Positions 1 to 13,100 of a DNA stretch of 64,000 nt are shown piece by piece (the first letter of the stretch is position 1; the number at the start of each line of letters is the position of its first letter). Source of the DNA: Litomosoides sigmodontis. Its lineage: Eukaryota > Nematoda > Chromadorea > Rhabditida > Onchocercidae. Below the pieces are notes generated by a model. That model was given only the letters and a program-made list of their open reading frames with translations. It ran no database searches and had not been told where the DNA came from. The position numbers and the translations under genes are program-made. The DNA lies in contig OY718807.1 in NCBI GenBank assembly GCA_963070105.1, forward strand, positions 9,052,483 through 9,116,482. The letters are read 5' to 3'.

Positions 1-1698
1 GAAATTTATAATTCATGAGAAAATCAACGAACTGTTTAATAATAAACGAAATAAAACATTAAATGTAAAATTGTAAGAGAGAGGGTGAGAGGAGGGATAG
101 AGAGAAAGAGTGAAAAATTTTTTGATGCAAGAATTTCAATTCATAGATTATTACAGTAATCAATTTTACACTCATGAAATTTCTTTCCTCACTCAACTTT
201 CACCATTACCAGTTACAAACTGATCGATTAGGTTGCATCGCTTCACTGACCATCGATGTGGGATACTTCAGGCTTACTTCCTGCTCCATCCAGCACATTA
301 ATTTGCATATCGTAGGCTGCTTATTATGTGTGAAATTATGTTTCATTTTACATGCATATATTTCATTGGAGCAACATAAAAATAGAAATTCATTCAGCAA
401 TCTTCCGGCTCTACCGGGCGTATATAATTATATCAATAATATTCACGCCATAAACACCACGTACACACGCATACACGCACGCACATGTCTTCATAGGTTA
501 ATCTTGTAAACAAATTATTTACATATTCAATTACAAATAGATCCAATTTTAGCACTCATTCGTTTGAGTAGAGTGCTAATTTTGCACCAATTTTTAAAAT
601 ATTAAAATTTCAATTTATTATTCATCTGGTAGAATGAGAGAGAGGAAGAGAGAAAGAGTTTAAATGAAGTGATACATGTTTTCTTTTTATGATGTAATTT
701 GATGAAGTGAAATTTTCATGGAATGTGTTTGACAATTGAAATTTCAATGCTTCCAATGAGAAAAAAAATTAGCCTAAACGCTTAACGATTAGTTCATTTG
801 CATTTGACGGATGGTGTTGCGTTGCAGTGCTCGTAGAGTGGACACTCGAAGATGTCTGATCTGGACATTTGGTTCATTGAAGATTCAAGTACTCCTAGAT
901 CATCTGGACACACTTCATATGAATGAATTCACATTTACAGCAAGTAATTATTATCCCTACTACTAGTGGAAGTATAATTCATTAAATATTTACTTCGAAT
1001 GTGAATTCCAATTATTAATTTATTCAGATTTGCACAGCAAAAAGTTCCCTCTCTCTCTCTCTCTCTCCCTCTCTCTGTCGTTCATTCCTTTCAATCGAAA
1101 TTGATTTTCGATCAAAATAATGTTAGCTTATTAATAATGAAAATAGAATGATATAAAAACAATTTGCATTTTCGTTTTCTTTCCTTCTTATTCGTTCGTT
1201 ACAATTAAAAGATTTAAGTCAATTAAATTAAATTATAAAATTAATAAAAAAAGTGCTGCGATGACCGTTGTAAGACGCAAAATTTCAAAGTAAAGGCGAG
1301 AAAGGATAAATAATGCTTGGCCATTATATCATTCTATTTTCATTTTCAAAATTCATTTCTACGCATCCGTTCAATTTAACACTTTCAAATTTAAAGAATC
1401 AATTAAAAAGTGTTCTGTCATTACGGAAACATTAAATAGCACAAATGCTATAATGTCTAATTTGAAATTAAATTCGCTACAGCGAAACTATCCAATAAAT
1501 AATTTCAATTAAACTTCAATAGAAAATAACTTATAATTCATCGCCGTCACACATTCGTGCAGTATAAAAGGCAGCAAGCATGAAATGCGCACATATGCAA
1601 TCTTTTTTTTTCCTTCAATGCAAATAAAATTTCATTCTAACAAATAGAGCTATAATTAAAATTAAAATTAAATAATAAGTAATTTAACAAAAACTTAC
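1..1698. other. Putative TMTC intron or 3' side, no exon identified
   Basis: This stretch lies downstream, on the minus strand, of the TMTC first coding exon and should hold its next exons or intron. I see no open stretch resembling the continuation of the TMTC domain. A 24-codon plus-strand ORF at 851-925 has mixed composition but no other support. The rest is AT-rich sequence with short AG/CT runs. Confidence 0.4.
1047..1078. repeat. CT-rich microsatellite
   Basis: Near-pure (CT)n tract with one CCC interruption, about 32 bp. Simple sequence with no coding context. Confidence 0.9.
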
Positions 1699-2018
1699 GC
1701 AAAAGTAATGGTAGTAACAGGACGGTACGACTTGTGGCTACGTGACGATCGGATTGAGTAACCCCAGAAATCGGTTTTTAATATTCTTCCAATTTCACGA
1801 ACGGCTCTGTTGCCTAGGATAGCTTCGCGATCATCAAACACGAAATTACCATTGATGTTGCCGCTGAAGCTTACAATTGCTACCGTCGTGATAAGTGCTA
1901 AATGAAAATGTGCGATCGATCGATCTGACTTTCCACCGGCAATCGATCGTCGATCGAAAGATGGAAAAGTTTGCTGTAATTTTCCTGAATCCCTTTTCCA
2001 TTTCATTTCTCTCAAGCG
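1699..2018 (-). CDS. TMTC-family protein (transmembrane and TPR repeat-containing), N-terminal coding exon, partial
   Basis: TMTC proteins are multi-pass ER membrane proteins with C-terminal TPR repeats; vertebrate members take part in O-mannosylation of cadherins. The exon starts after a good acceptor (TTTTCTTTTAG, minus) and ends at a GTAAGT donor at 1698-1693. The first in-frame ATG is at 2006-2004. Translation gives a basic N-terminus, a hydrophobic segment (ALITTVAIVSFS), then GNFVFDDREAIL, DFWGYS and SHKSYRPVTTITF. The FVFDD, DFWG and SHKSYRP blocks are the family signature, and this is the expected order for the lumenal loop after the first membrane segment. Only about 100 residues are present. 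The remaining transmembrane segments and the TPRs must lie at lower coordinates or outside the window. Family assignment is confident from motifs; the exact paralogue (TMTC1-4 type) is not. Confidence 0.8.
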
Positions 2019-2863
2019 CTAAAAGAAAAGAGTTGAAATCAAAAATTGCATAAATCAATTATGAATGAACAGATGGAAATTATCATTTAAAACAATTGCC
2101 ATATTAATTATGCTTAATTAATTAAATTTAATTTAACAATTAAATTAGCACAATTACTCCTACTCGCCTCTCACCTCAATGAACGAAAAATGCAGGAAAA
2201 TCTATCGACCAGCACGCATAATAGCAATTTTTAAAAAAATTTTTCAAAATGACGCAAAATTTATACTTAAAATGAAAAAAAGAAAAAAAAGTAATCAGTT
2301 AGAAGTGGAAATAAAGCATTTTTGCATATTTCAATGAATTTTAATTTTTGTCGGGAAGAAAAAGTGCTAGGAGAGACTCCTTATGCACAGTAACACTTCA
2401 CCGAGTTGAATTTTATGACTGAAAGAATTGAGTTGAATTAGTTGAAGTGGCCATTAGTCTAGCGTAAAGTGAAGAAACATAGACAGTACACGTTAGTAGC
2501 TAGCATCTACGTGTTCAGTCACTCGTCCTATCTTTCTCAAACATTAGCGAAGGGAAAGTTATCATCTTACACACAATTTTATTAAAACTTCATATCCTGC
2601 AAAAAAAAAAACATATTATAGCAAATTGATGCTTAAATAGAAATAATTTAAAATATAACATTTGTTGAAAATTTAAATTTGATGAAAAAAATTGTCTTGC
2701 TTAGTGTTTTCCTAATAATTTCAATAGTCTAACAGCTGGAACTAATTGTTTAAAAATGAAAAATTATGCACTTTTTTTTTTGAACTTTCCCCTCGCTCCC
2801 CTCCCCACTGTCCACTCGCAGGACACTGCTCAGCGATTTTTGGGGAGCAGCAAATGTGTGTAT

Positions 2864-2866
<3 letters not shown>

Positions 2867-2920
<54 letters not shown>
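2867..2920. repeat. (GT)27 microsatellite
   Basis: Uninterrupted GT dinucleotide array, followed by a short GGGCGTG-type degenerate tail to about 2942. The long open frames on both strands here are produced by the repeat and are not genes. Confidence 0.95.
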
Positions 2921-2923
<3 letters not shown>

Positions 2924-3944
2924 CGTGGGCGTGTGTGGGCGTGTAATAAGGTAAAATCAAATTTACGAGATTGACGAGGTGAGATGACGGAAACTTTTGG
3001 AGGACATATTTCGATCGTTGACAAACAAAAGTAATAAAACTCATTGAGAGAAATCCACAAATCGCATACTTCTCTATTGCTACGACAGCAACTACTACTG
3101 CCGCTGCTATTGTCCATCAGAATTGGTCAATTTTCTTCAACGAATGCCATTGTCCTAAGGCGCTCAGTCATTCAATCACAATTGGTGGCTTATTCTCAGT
3201 GGGAAATCGATCAAAAATTTTCCACAAATTCTTAAAATTTGATAATTGACCCATTAATTTAGTCAAAATTTTAATTTAAAATTTTATCCAATTTTTTTGC
3301 GCTATAAAATTAATATAAAATGCAACTGAATGAAATTTTACTCAGATGATGCAGGGATTGAGAGAGGAACGAGAGGAAAGAGAGGGAGGGAGAGAAAGAG
3401 AGGAGAAATAAAAAAAATTGCCAAATGGGCAAAGAGAATTTTGTGATGCGCAAATTACAAATTTTTAATTTAGCAAATTAATTCTACAGATAACTAAAAT
3501 GGCAAAATTTTTTGTTGCTATGAAATAAGAATGGCATTTTTATTTGTTTCCCGATTAAATCATTTTTTTAGTTTAAAATTTTGTTGTAATTTTTCGACTG
3601 CGTAAGACATGCTTATATGCATGCATATTTCTTTCTCTTTGAAACAAAATTATAAATTAAATTTAAAGAAAAAATGAAATTTAAGAGATATGCCCAAATG
3701 ATCGCGGCTATACATTCAGACCATTAAAGTGGACAAAATGGCCACACACATATGATGAGAATTAGGCATTTAATGATAAATAAATAAATAGATATGGGCG
3801 GACCACCGCACGCAGAAGTACGCACACGTGCAAACACACACATTTACACGCAAACATACACATGTATATATGTGTATACGCACACCCACACATGCGTGTA
3901 ACTGTAAGCGTACAATGTAAGCATGTAAGCTTATTATTGTATTG

Positions 3945-4557
3945 TTTGATTGAGTGCGTAAGATATGAAGTGCTTCACGTTTTCGTGAAGGCGAATGTTT
4001 GATTGAGCACGTAAGGTATGAAGTGTTTCACGTTTTCGTGAAGGCGAATGTTTGATTGAGCACGTAAGGTATGAAGTGTTTCTCGTCGAGTGCGTAAGAT
4101 ATGAAGTGTTTCACGTTTTCGTGAAGACGAATGTTTGATTGAGCACGTAAGGTATGAAGTGCTTCACGTTTTCGTGAAGGCGAATGTTTGATTGAGCACG
4201 TAAGGTATGAAGTGTTTCACGTTTTCGTGAAGGCGAATGTTTGATTGAGCACGTAAGGTATGAAGTGTTTCACGTTTTCGTGAAGACGAATGTTTGATTG
4301 AGCACGTAAGGTATGAAGTGTTTCACGTTTTCGTGAAGGCGAATGTTTGATTGAGCACGCAAGGTATGAAGTGTTTCACGTTTTCGTGAAGGCGAATGTT
4401 TGATTGAGCACGTAAGGTATGAAGTGTTTCACGTTTTCGTGAAGGCGAATGTTTGATTGAGCACGCAAGGTATGAAGTGTTTCACGTTTTCGTGAAGGCG
4501 AATGTTTGATTGAGCACGTAAGGTATGAAGTGTTTCACGTTTTCGTGAAGACGAATG
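3945..4557. repeat. 53-bp minisatellite, about 12 copies, each with a perfect hairpin
   Basis: Tandem array of a 53-bp unit that begins TTTGATTGAGCACGTAAGG and ends GGCGAATG. Copies start at 3945, 3998, 4051 (truncated, fused to a second partial copy ending at 4133), 4134, 4187, 4240, 4293, 4346, 4399, 4452 and 4505. Apart from the recombined copy at 4051-4133, every unit is exactly 53 bp and differs by a few substitutions (GTGCGTAAG/GCACGTAAG, GTGCTTCAC/GTGTTTCAC, GAAGGCG/GAAGACG). Each full unit contains TTCACGTTTTCGTGAA, a perfect 6-bp stem with a TTTT loop. No open frame of note runs through it. Confidence 0.95.
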
Positions 4558-5077
4558 CTTTTGGATCGCTCAAAGGATTGTTTCCGATTATCACGCTGTC
4601 AATGCAAAATTGTACGCCGAAAGCAATAAGTTCCAACATTATTGCTGCAAATTTGATATTTGGTTGATTAATTAAATTTCATCGCACGTCTTCCACTACG
4701 CCAATTAGTTTTTAGCTGACAAGCACTCGTCGCTTACCCTTCTCATCAACAGTTCAATTTACAAGGAGTTAAAATTACATTCTAAAATTTCACACATATG
4801 AAAAGTGTTCGTTCCTCCTGGCTTCTTCCATTCATTAGCTTTGGACGATCTTTGGACACTTCAATTTCAATGAAACAGTTTTAATTTGATTGTAATTTGT
4901 ATTTCCGGAAATTGCTCGATAATCTTAGGTCGCTTAGCTTACGCTAAATTAGTCAATTCACTTGTTTCGACGCAACTAAAACTAATAAAACATTTTCGTA
5001 TGTTTCTTATTTGCTTAATTTAACCAAGTAAATTTTGAAAATTCACTCAAATTCTTCTCGTACTTTGCAATATCCTT

Positions 5078-5176
5078 TTTAGACGATGTAAAATAGTACA
5101 TTCATCCTTTTAGACGTAAAACAGTACATTCATCGTAAACAGTACATTTTAGATGTAAAACAGTACATTCATCTTT
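5078..5176. repeat. Short imperfect tandem repeats
   Basis: Three to four imperfect copies of a module containing GTAAAACAGTACATTCATC, of about 20-35 bp with variable spacing. Looks like slippage-derived local duplication. Confidence 0.75.
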
Positions 5177-6880
5177 TCATGAGACTTTTCCACCAAAATT
5201 TTGCTCGGAAAATTTGGCATACTTGTTTGCATTGTTAATTAGTTAACTAATTAGCGAAATTTTGCGACAAAGGATTGTAGAAGTTAAGTAGTAAAATAGC
5301 ACGTAGTAAAATACTGGATATCACGTATCACGTGAAGAATTATCAGTAGGAAGCGTGCTATCGGCAATGCAAATAAAATGCCTATCAGTTAGTGATAAAG
5401 GCTGAGATAAGCACAGCACAGCTGACGATAATTCATTGATATTTCGAGATATTTGGGCACTTTCAATTTTCAGTGCGATTCATCACCATTTTTATTTCAG
5501 AATATTCACGTTAACTTAAATGTTGCTTAATTTACAATTTAAATTTTAGGCTTTTCAGTGCAGTTAAATAGCAATGAGCGGCTCACGTATGCTTTTAGGA
5601 CATTTTTTAAGGACACGTAAAATGCTGTAGTTCCAACGTTAAATATGGCTATCAATCAATTCGTCGCTTTCACGAAATTATTAATAGAACATGTTGAAAT
5701 ATTTGTAGGAATATAAATGCTGCTCGTTATTTCAGGTGCATCATCGATTACGCATTACTTGAAGTTACGCGAAGCGCATTACTTATTACCTGAGGTTTAT
5801 GTATGGATTATAGTTGAATTGATAATTAGCCAGTAATTAGTACTACCGGGAAACTCATCCACGAATTTTCGTTTTTTTTTGTGTTTTTTTGGATGAAAAT
5901 TTTTGAAGAAATAAAATTGAATTGAAAATGGCAACATTTGGATGTTTACATCTTCTCTGTCACTCCTAAAATGTAATTTCAGTTTCAGTTTGCGTTCATT
6001 ATTTGGGGAAAATTTCAATTTCAATTTAAAAAGTATTATATTTACTGAGGCAGAAAGTGATGCATCGTAATCGGCGAAAACGAAATTAGCACAAAAATTG
6101 ATAAATGAATTAATCAAAAGTGACTAATTTACAAAATTACATTCAAAAATTTCACTGTTCCTCCTTCTCTTACTTTTGATTAATTAACGCTTTCTTTGTG
6201 CTAAAATTGCTAATTTCCTATATTTTAATTATAGAAAGGATGAGAGGAAAAGGAGGGAGAGGCAGAGAGAGAGAGAGGGGTAAAAAGAAGAGAGAGAACG
6301 ATTAATTAGCGCTAACTGCGAGACTTGATTGCTCCATTTAGTCCTAAATGTTAGATAATCTCGTTGATTTAAATAAACGTGGAATTAATTATTAATTTCT
6401 ACCAGTATAATACTCCTCCTCTTTAGGATTTAATTCACCTAAAATTAAAATTGCTTGTTATTCCACTACCATTTCAATAGAGAAACAGTGATAGTTCAGT
6501 GATTGTCTGTGATAGTTCACGAATTAATTTAATGTTTTGAATTAATCAAAAGGGGAGAGAGAAAGGGAAAGAGAGAGGGAGGAAGGCGATGGGCAAAAAA
6601 ATAAATGAATGCATGTTAACTGGTATAATTTGCATGTAATAGGATATTTTTGGGTAAAAATTACCGTGAAAGGAAAGACAGTATACGTGAAAGACGTGAA
6701 ATTTCAACCTCAAAATGTCCCTATTCTCCAATGAAAACTAAATGGATTGAAAAATTGGCAAATAGTGCATATAACTGACTAATTGTCACTTAATTGCTCT
6801 ACTAAAATACTTCAAAATTTTACTGCTTAAATTTCATGGCAAATTTCACTCCTTTAATTACCACATCATTTGCTCATCTA

Positions 6881-6987
6881 AGTATTGAAGAAATAAATTA
6901 ATTTGTAATTTAATTAAATTATATTAACTGAATTAAAAGTATTGAAGAAATAAATTAATTTGTAATTTGATTGAATTATATTAACTG
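6881..6987. repeat. 57-bp tandem duplication
   Basis: Two copies of an AT-rich unit beginning AGTATTGAAGAAATAAATTA, at 6881-6937 and 6938-6987. They differ by only two substitutions in the aligned part, so the duplication is recent. Confidence 0.9.
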
Positions 6988-7437
6988 AGTAGATGAAAAA
7001 ATGTTATTTTATACAAATTAACCTAAACTACCATTAATTACTCGTCATAGCTTTTTTGGTGGGAATTAATTTCTAATTTTGCCTTTTCTTTTATCCTTTA
7101 AAAACTTTGTAGTTAATGAAATAATAATTTGAATTAAATTTATTATCATTATTGCAAATAATCATGGAAAGATAGCAAGAAATATGATTCGAATTTAACG
7201 CACAAAAAAATTAACTCTCAAAAAAAAAGAGCAAAAAATTGAATAATTCATTTTTTACACGTTAATCACAGCGTTGATTTAACAAATTTAGCAGTAATTT
7301 TATTATCTTCCTCATTTTTATTGCAAATGGTTTTTGCATCTAAAATTTAATTCCAATTAAATTTCTTTTCGTGCTACTTTTCAAAAAGTTCACTTGTTGC
7401 ATCGCTACGTGCAAGCGTATATAAGTGTGGTACTTAC

Positions 7438-7554
7438 GATCCCACCGATCTTGCTATGAGGTGGAGCGGCTGAAGCTGTTTGCCATCGATGGATGGGTGC
7501 CTTACTGCGTTCATGCGGTCAAATCTTTCTTCTATGATCCTTTTACCGACTCAT
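7438..7554 (-). other. Possible 5' exon on minus strand
   Basis: A minus-strand stretch of higher complexity than its surroundings ends at a strong donor (GTAAGT at 7437-7432). It contains an open frame starting MNAVRHPSIDGKQLQPLHL. It could be an upstream, possibly untranslated, exon of the TMTC gene. Phase does not join it to the TMTC coding exon as protein: the frame that would match has no ATG. This is inference from one splice signal and composition. Confidence 0.2.
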
Positions 7555-9959
7555 TACTTTTACCTGTTAATGGGGAGCACCCACCGTCGGTTGTCCGTTT
7601 TTACTTCACTCATAGCACTACTGGCTAATTGTCATGCATGAATAAACAAACCTTCAAGAGCTAGATGGAAACCTGCACTAATTAAGTTGTTTTCAAGTGC
7701 AAAGTCATAAATTAAATAAATTACAATTTTTAAACTAAAATTTAAAAAGCAAAAAAAAAGGTATAATTCACTACGAATTTGCAAAAAAAAGTTCTTATTT
7801 GATAAACTTTTTAAATGCTTACTTTTGTAATGCTGTTGAATTTAATGCTAGGAAGAAGAAAAGTGTTAGAAATTATTTACTACCCAACAATGAAAAATTT
7901 TTGGATAATTTGGAAAAGTTTGACCAAATTTGAAATTAAACTCTAAAATTTTAAAATTTGAAAGAAATAGAAGGAAAAGATTTTAGAAATAATTTTGTGC
8001 TTTTTCACTTTAGCACTTTAATCAACGAGAAACAACAATGCTAAATTTCACTTGCAATTTAAATGAGTGATTTCAATAAATTGTACTAAATTTTATCAAC
8101 AACTAAAAAAATTCACTATTTATGTTAATTTTTGGTAAACCAAGCAAGCATTGTTTTCTTTTTTCCATTTAATTTCAATCTTCACTTGGTATTTCGCTTG
8201 AAAATACTACGATTAAATGAAGAAAAATAGAAATTTCATTTCTAATGAATGAAAGAAAGGTAACGTAGGTAAGTCACGTAACATTAAATGATCAACCAAT
8301 CAGTGCACCCACAAGTTAATTTCATAATTTATGAAAATTCACAACCACACACTATCATATATCATAGGCTTGTGATAATGATGAAGCTAATTTCAATTTC
8401 AACAAAAAGTAAAAATTAATTGATCTAACCTTCGGCAAACTTTATCCATTCCATTTAATTTTAATTTTGATTACTTGGAATTTAACTGCAACATTTAGTG
8501 ATATGTTAACTTTTATCACGTTGTACTCGGAAAAGGTTAGTTAAAGTGCAAATTTTTCAACAGCTGAAAGCGGAAAATTTAATGATCAGTGAGTGAAAAA
8601 GGAAGAAGGCCGGTGCACCAAGCGATGGTAAGTTTTTCACTGATCGGTCATCAACTACTTGTTAATGAATTATTGGCTCATTGCAGTATTTCATTTCCGA
8701 TATGATAGCTGAAATGAAAGGAACTGATCGAAACAAGCAATTTTACGTGAAAATAAAAAGTGTATGCTTTATGCAATTATAAAAATTTTATTTTTCCTAG
8801 CGATATTTTCCGAAAAATTAGAATTAAATCACACTTTCAAACAAGCATTGCACATTTTGCAATTGCAATTGTTCAGTCTTTTTTCACTTAGCTTAGCTCA
8901 ATCTCTAATTCACTTTCGACAAATTTCATAAAATAAACATTTTCTCCATTTAATTAAAATTTTCAAATGATGTAGAATTTTGCAAACCAATTACTTTGTT
9001 AATAATCTCATATGGAATTCAAAATTACTGCACCAGTTCGTTCCACTTGCACTGGCAACAAAGTACTGTTAAGCGATGAGTTAGCAGCTTATCAGCGCAA
9101 TTTTAAAATGTTATTTCTCAAAACGGAAAAAAAAGACAATGAAAAGTGCTCGCTGAAATATCAAAAAATATTGAAATGCGTCTTTTTTTTTTGATTTTAG
9201 AAAAATGCAAACTGCTAGTTTTGGAAGCCCCAATGGAATGATCAAATGAACTTCTTCCTCGCCTCTCCTCTTCCTCCAACTTCATTTTCTCAATTTTTGC
9301 TCTGACAGTTTTTGCGAGAGAAAAAAAAAAACTGACGAAGAAGTTATATTTTTGGAAATCCTCTCATCTTATCACGATGTTTTAATCGTCGTTTATAAAA
9401 AAAAAAATGCTACGATTTGTAGGTGTAGAAAAAAATTGAAAATGAAAAAATCAGGTTGAAAAAAATTACAGATTTTGTAGAGACTATTCTTTTTCTGGCA
9501 TTTTTTTTCAAAGTGTTTCTTTTTAATTTTGCTAAAGTTTTTTTTCTTGCAAAAATTGAAAGCAACGCAAGGAGAGAGCAAAAATAGGGCAGCTTCACAC
9601 GTACGTAACATATTCCAAATACAGTATACGTTAACTGGTATTATTCAGTGCATGCTCACTCATCAGAAACAATTTTTTTTAATATAATTATTAAAAAAAT
9701 TAGAGTTTTAAAAACACATTTATAGAACACGAATGTTTTTTTTTGCACACTTACAGCAAAAAAATAAGGAAAAGATGAAAAATATTCGTTTTTTTTTTGT
9801 TCTCTTCTCATCTATCATTGCTTTAAAATCTCTGTAAATTTAATGATCATTACCGCTATCATTATTATCAATACCGTAATCAATACAATAGCATTATCCT
9901 TACCGCCAATTATCAGTATTATCAAGCTGCTTGCTTCAGCTACTTTTATCGAAATTATT

Positions 9960-10186
9960 CTATCGTCATCATTGTCACTATCACCATCACCATCATCATC
10001 ATCATCACCATCATCACCACTTGTCACTATCACTATCACCGTTATCGTCACCATCACTATCATCATCACTGTCGCTATCACTATCATCGTTATCATCACC
10101 ATCACCATCATCATCATCACCATCATCATTGTCACTATCACTATCACCGTTATTATCATCATTGTCACTATCATTGTCGCCATTCT
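9960..10186. repeat. CAT/CAC/CTATCA compound repeat
   Basis: About 225 bp of interspersed ATC-, ACC- and CACTAT-type units. Both strands stay open over more than 110 codons, with pure His/Ser or Ile/Thr/Val composition, as expected of simple sequence and not of a protein. Confidence 0.9.
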
Positions 10187-13100
10187 TCAGTTAATACCTT
10201 AATTGTTCGGGCATTTTTCATTTCATATTTGTTGTTGGCTGTGACAGGGAGAGGAGCCACTCATTTCCTCCGCTCAATCAACAAACAGGCGCCAAATTGT
10301 CGCCTGAGAATTTGGAAAAAACAGGAAAGGAGGAGGAGGAGGAAGGGGGGAGGGGAGGAAAGGAGGAAAAACAAAGAGAGGCCGCAAAACAACCATCGGG
10401 TATAATTGAGTCATTTAAAACGTGTGATTGCAACGGTCATAATAGATCGGTTAAGTCGATGATCACTCGTCATGCTCGTCCAGTTCCACACAGTTAAATG
10501 TTAATTACAGTAATAGTAATGAATCTTTAATTTAATAAATTTTGCAAGTTCCATTTTGTCTAGCACGGTTTCAGCTCTGATCATTCATTTCGTTCTGTTG
10601 TAAACATTCTTTCTCATCATTTATGGAAATTTAATTAATGCTTTTATTAATACATTGCTTCTGAGCTTATCAATTCATCCTTTTCTCTCTCTACCTCTCT
10701 CTCTCTCTCCCTCTCTCTCTTGTCCTCCTGTGCACATACAGAAATGCTTCCCCACTCTCAAAGAAAATATAATTTCTGTTGAAATGTCTGCAAAAATTTG
10801 AATTCGTTCTTAAATTTTTTCCAATAAATAATTAATATCAGTTAAATAAGATGAAAAGATGGAAAAACATCATTGTTCTTTTTTTCCAAACAATGTTTAA
10901 AAATTCACTCATTCCGTTCTCCCTCTCTCTTTCTCTCTCTCCCTCTCTCCGTCACTCTCTCTCCCTTCTTGTTTCTGTCTCGTTGTGATGAAAAAAAAAG
11001 ACATTTTTTGTGCTCAACTTTTTTCTTTGAACGAATGTGAAAAGATAAGTGTGACTGAAGTTTCAATTTTGTTACACACGGCGAAGTTTGCATGTTTGAG
11101 AGGAATTCAAATTCCCACTCGTGCAATTTATAAATCCCAACAATTTCTCACATCCTCCTTCCTCCTCCTCCTCCTCCTCCTCCTCGTCCTGCTTCCTTCA
11201 AATTTTCATCATCACTTAACACAATGCCAGGAGGATGAAAGAGAAGCAAAACAAAAAAAAAAAAAAATTAAACGAAATGAAATGAAATGAAAAAAGGAAA
11301 AAAAAGGCGACAAACGAAGTGGTACTTCTTGTTCACTCTAGCAACTCTCTCTCTCTCTCTCTCTTCCATTCTCTCATCACTGAAAAAGTTCATTTTTGGC
11401 CAAATTAACACTTCCAGCGCTAAGCCTCTCCTCTTTTTTCCCCTCCTCTTATCACTGATAAACAAATATAATTTCTGATATGAGTGATAATTTCACTAAC
11501 TTCATCAATTAATTTCATCATTTGTGGAGGTGAAGGAAGAAATTGTGCATGTTTTCGATGGCTACTACTCACTCCATCGTTGATAAATGAATGCATCGGC
11601 AGAAGTGATAACTTCTGATAAGAGTGATAATTGATCCTCTCAAGCTGTTTTGAATTGTTAAGAGAGCGAAAACTTATTATCCGTAAAATCTACTAATTGA
11701 TAAATAAGAAAGAAGTAAATATTACAAATATACTAATAGAAATACTTGTTTTTTTTAATTTTAAAATAAAAATTCATTTTAAATTGAATGTCTTCGTTTT
11801 TCGGAGAAAAATCCATGCATTCCAAACGTATTTTTGAAATTTTTTTTTTCATTTTCTTTTAAATAGTTGATTTAATATATTTTTTTAAACTTTTACATTA
11901 ATTAACTATTTGCATAATTTAATTTATTGTTTCAACAACGATGAGTAATGAGTAATTGCACAAATATAGCGATTAATTATGGATGTTCTATGCCTTCCTT
12001 TTTCTCTCATTTAATTTGATAAAAAATTAGCAATCAATTTTTTTTTCTCCAAAATTTCCATTTCATTGTTCGCTTATTTTAGCATCTTTGAATTACAAAC
12101 TAATTAATTAATTTCATTTATGCGAAATGCAAAAATATTAAGTTAACCACTCTTTTCCACTCACTTTTTTCATCCTTTCACGGACGATTGGAATATTTGC
12201 GATGGCGGAGACTGACAATCAAACGTGGCATAACTTATCGTCGATCATTAATTTTGTCTAGCAGATTTATGGGATTGCATCGGATGATAAAAGTAGATAG
12301 CTGTGAATTTTAATAGCTCTCTAATTCATCCTCATTACCACCACCAGCTCTCTCCCTCTCCCTCTCTCCCTCTCCCTCTCTTTCTCTGTCTCTCCTTCTT
12401 TCCGTATTGCAGTAGATGAGGAAGAATAGTGTGTGATAAAAGATTTTAATCGTTTATTTTTTGCTAATTTACATACTATGATGATAGGTATAGTGTTACC
12501 GTATTACTGCTGTGTTATGGTTTTTTTTTTTGTAAAATTAATTGTGTTATCATTTTAATTAATTTGTAAACGATGGGTGATAAGGGTAATGGGAAAAAGA
12601 AATCTTCTCTACTCTGTCCTTTTTATTACTTTTAATTAGTATTATATTAATGTAAGAAAAGCACTCATTAATTTAAATTTTCCTTCGTCATTTTGTTATG
12701 TGATATTTCAATTTCTGTTTTAACTTATTAATTACGTATTAAATTTTTTATGATATCATTACCTGATATTGCACATGACATCCATTAATTACTAACTCGA
12801 TTACAATTACTTTACTCTTCTTCATTCATCCTTTCGCTCAATAATTTCAAAACTTCACAATCAGTGAATAATTAATGATACTCATTTGACATTACTTAAG
12901 TACAAGATGAATGTTAAAAGTTAAGAGGTAAAGGAGGCAAATTAAGTGATCACAGTTTATTCCTTCCCCAAAAAAAAAGCGATGCATCACTTTACTAGAT
13001 CATTTCAAAAAATGAAATATTTAAAAGCTTTGAAAACAAGGTAAAAATTTCATTAATTAAGTTAGCAATTGCAAAATATTAAAATTGGAAATTAAAATGC

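Noticed and set aside
2742..3117. Overlapping open frames on both strands of about 70-100 codons
   Set aside because: They exist only because the GT/CA array has no stops; poly Cys-Val or His-Thr translation.
9815..10202. Three open frames of 87-122 codons
   Set aside because: Trinucleotide simple sequence read as Ile/Thr, Ser or Met/Val strings.
12199..12258. Short ORF MAETDNQTWHNLSSIINFV
   Set aside because: Nineteen codons without donor, acceptor or family support.
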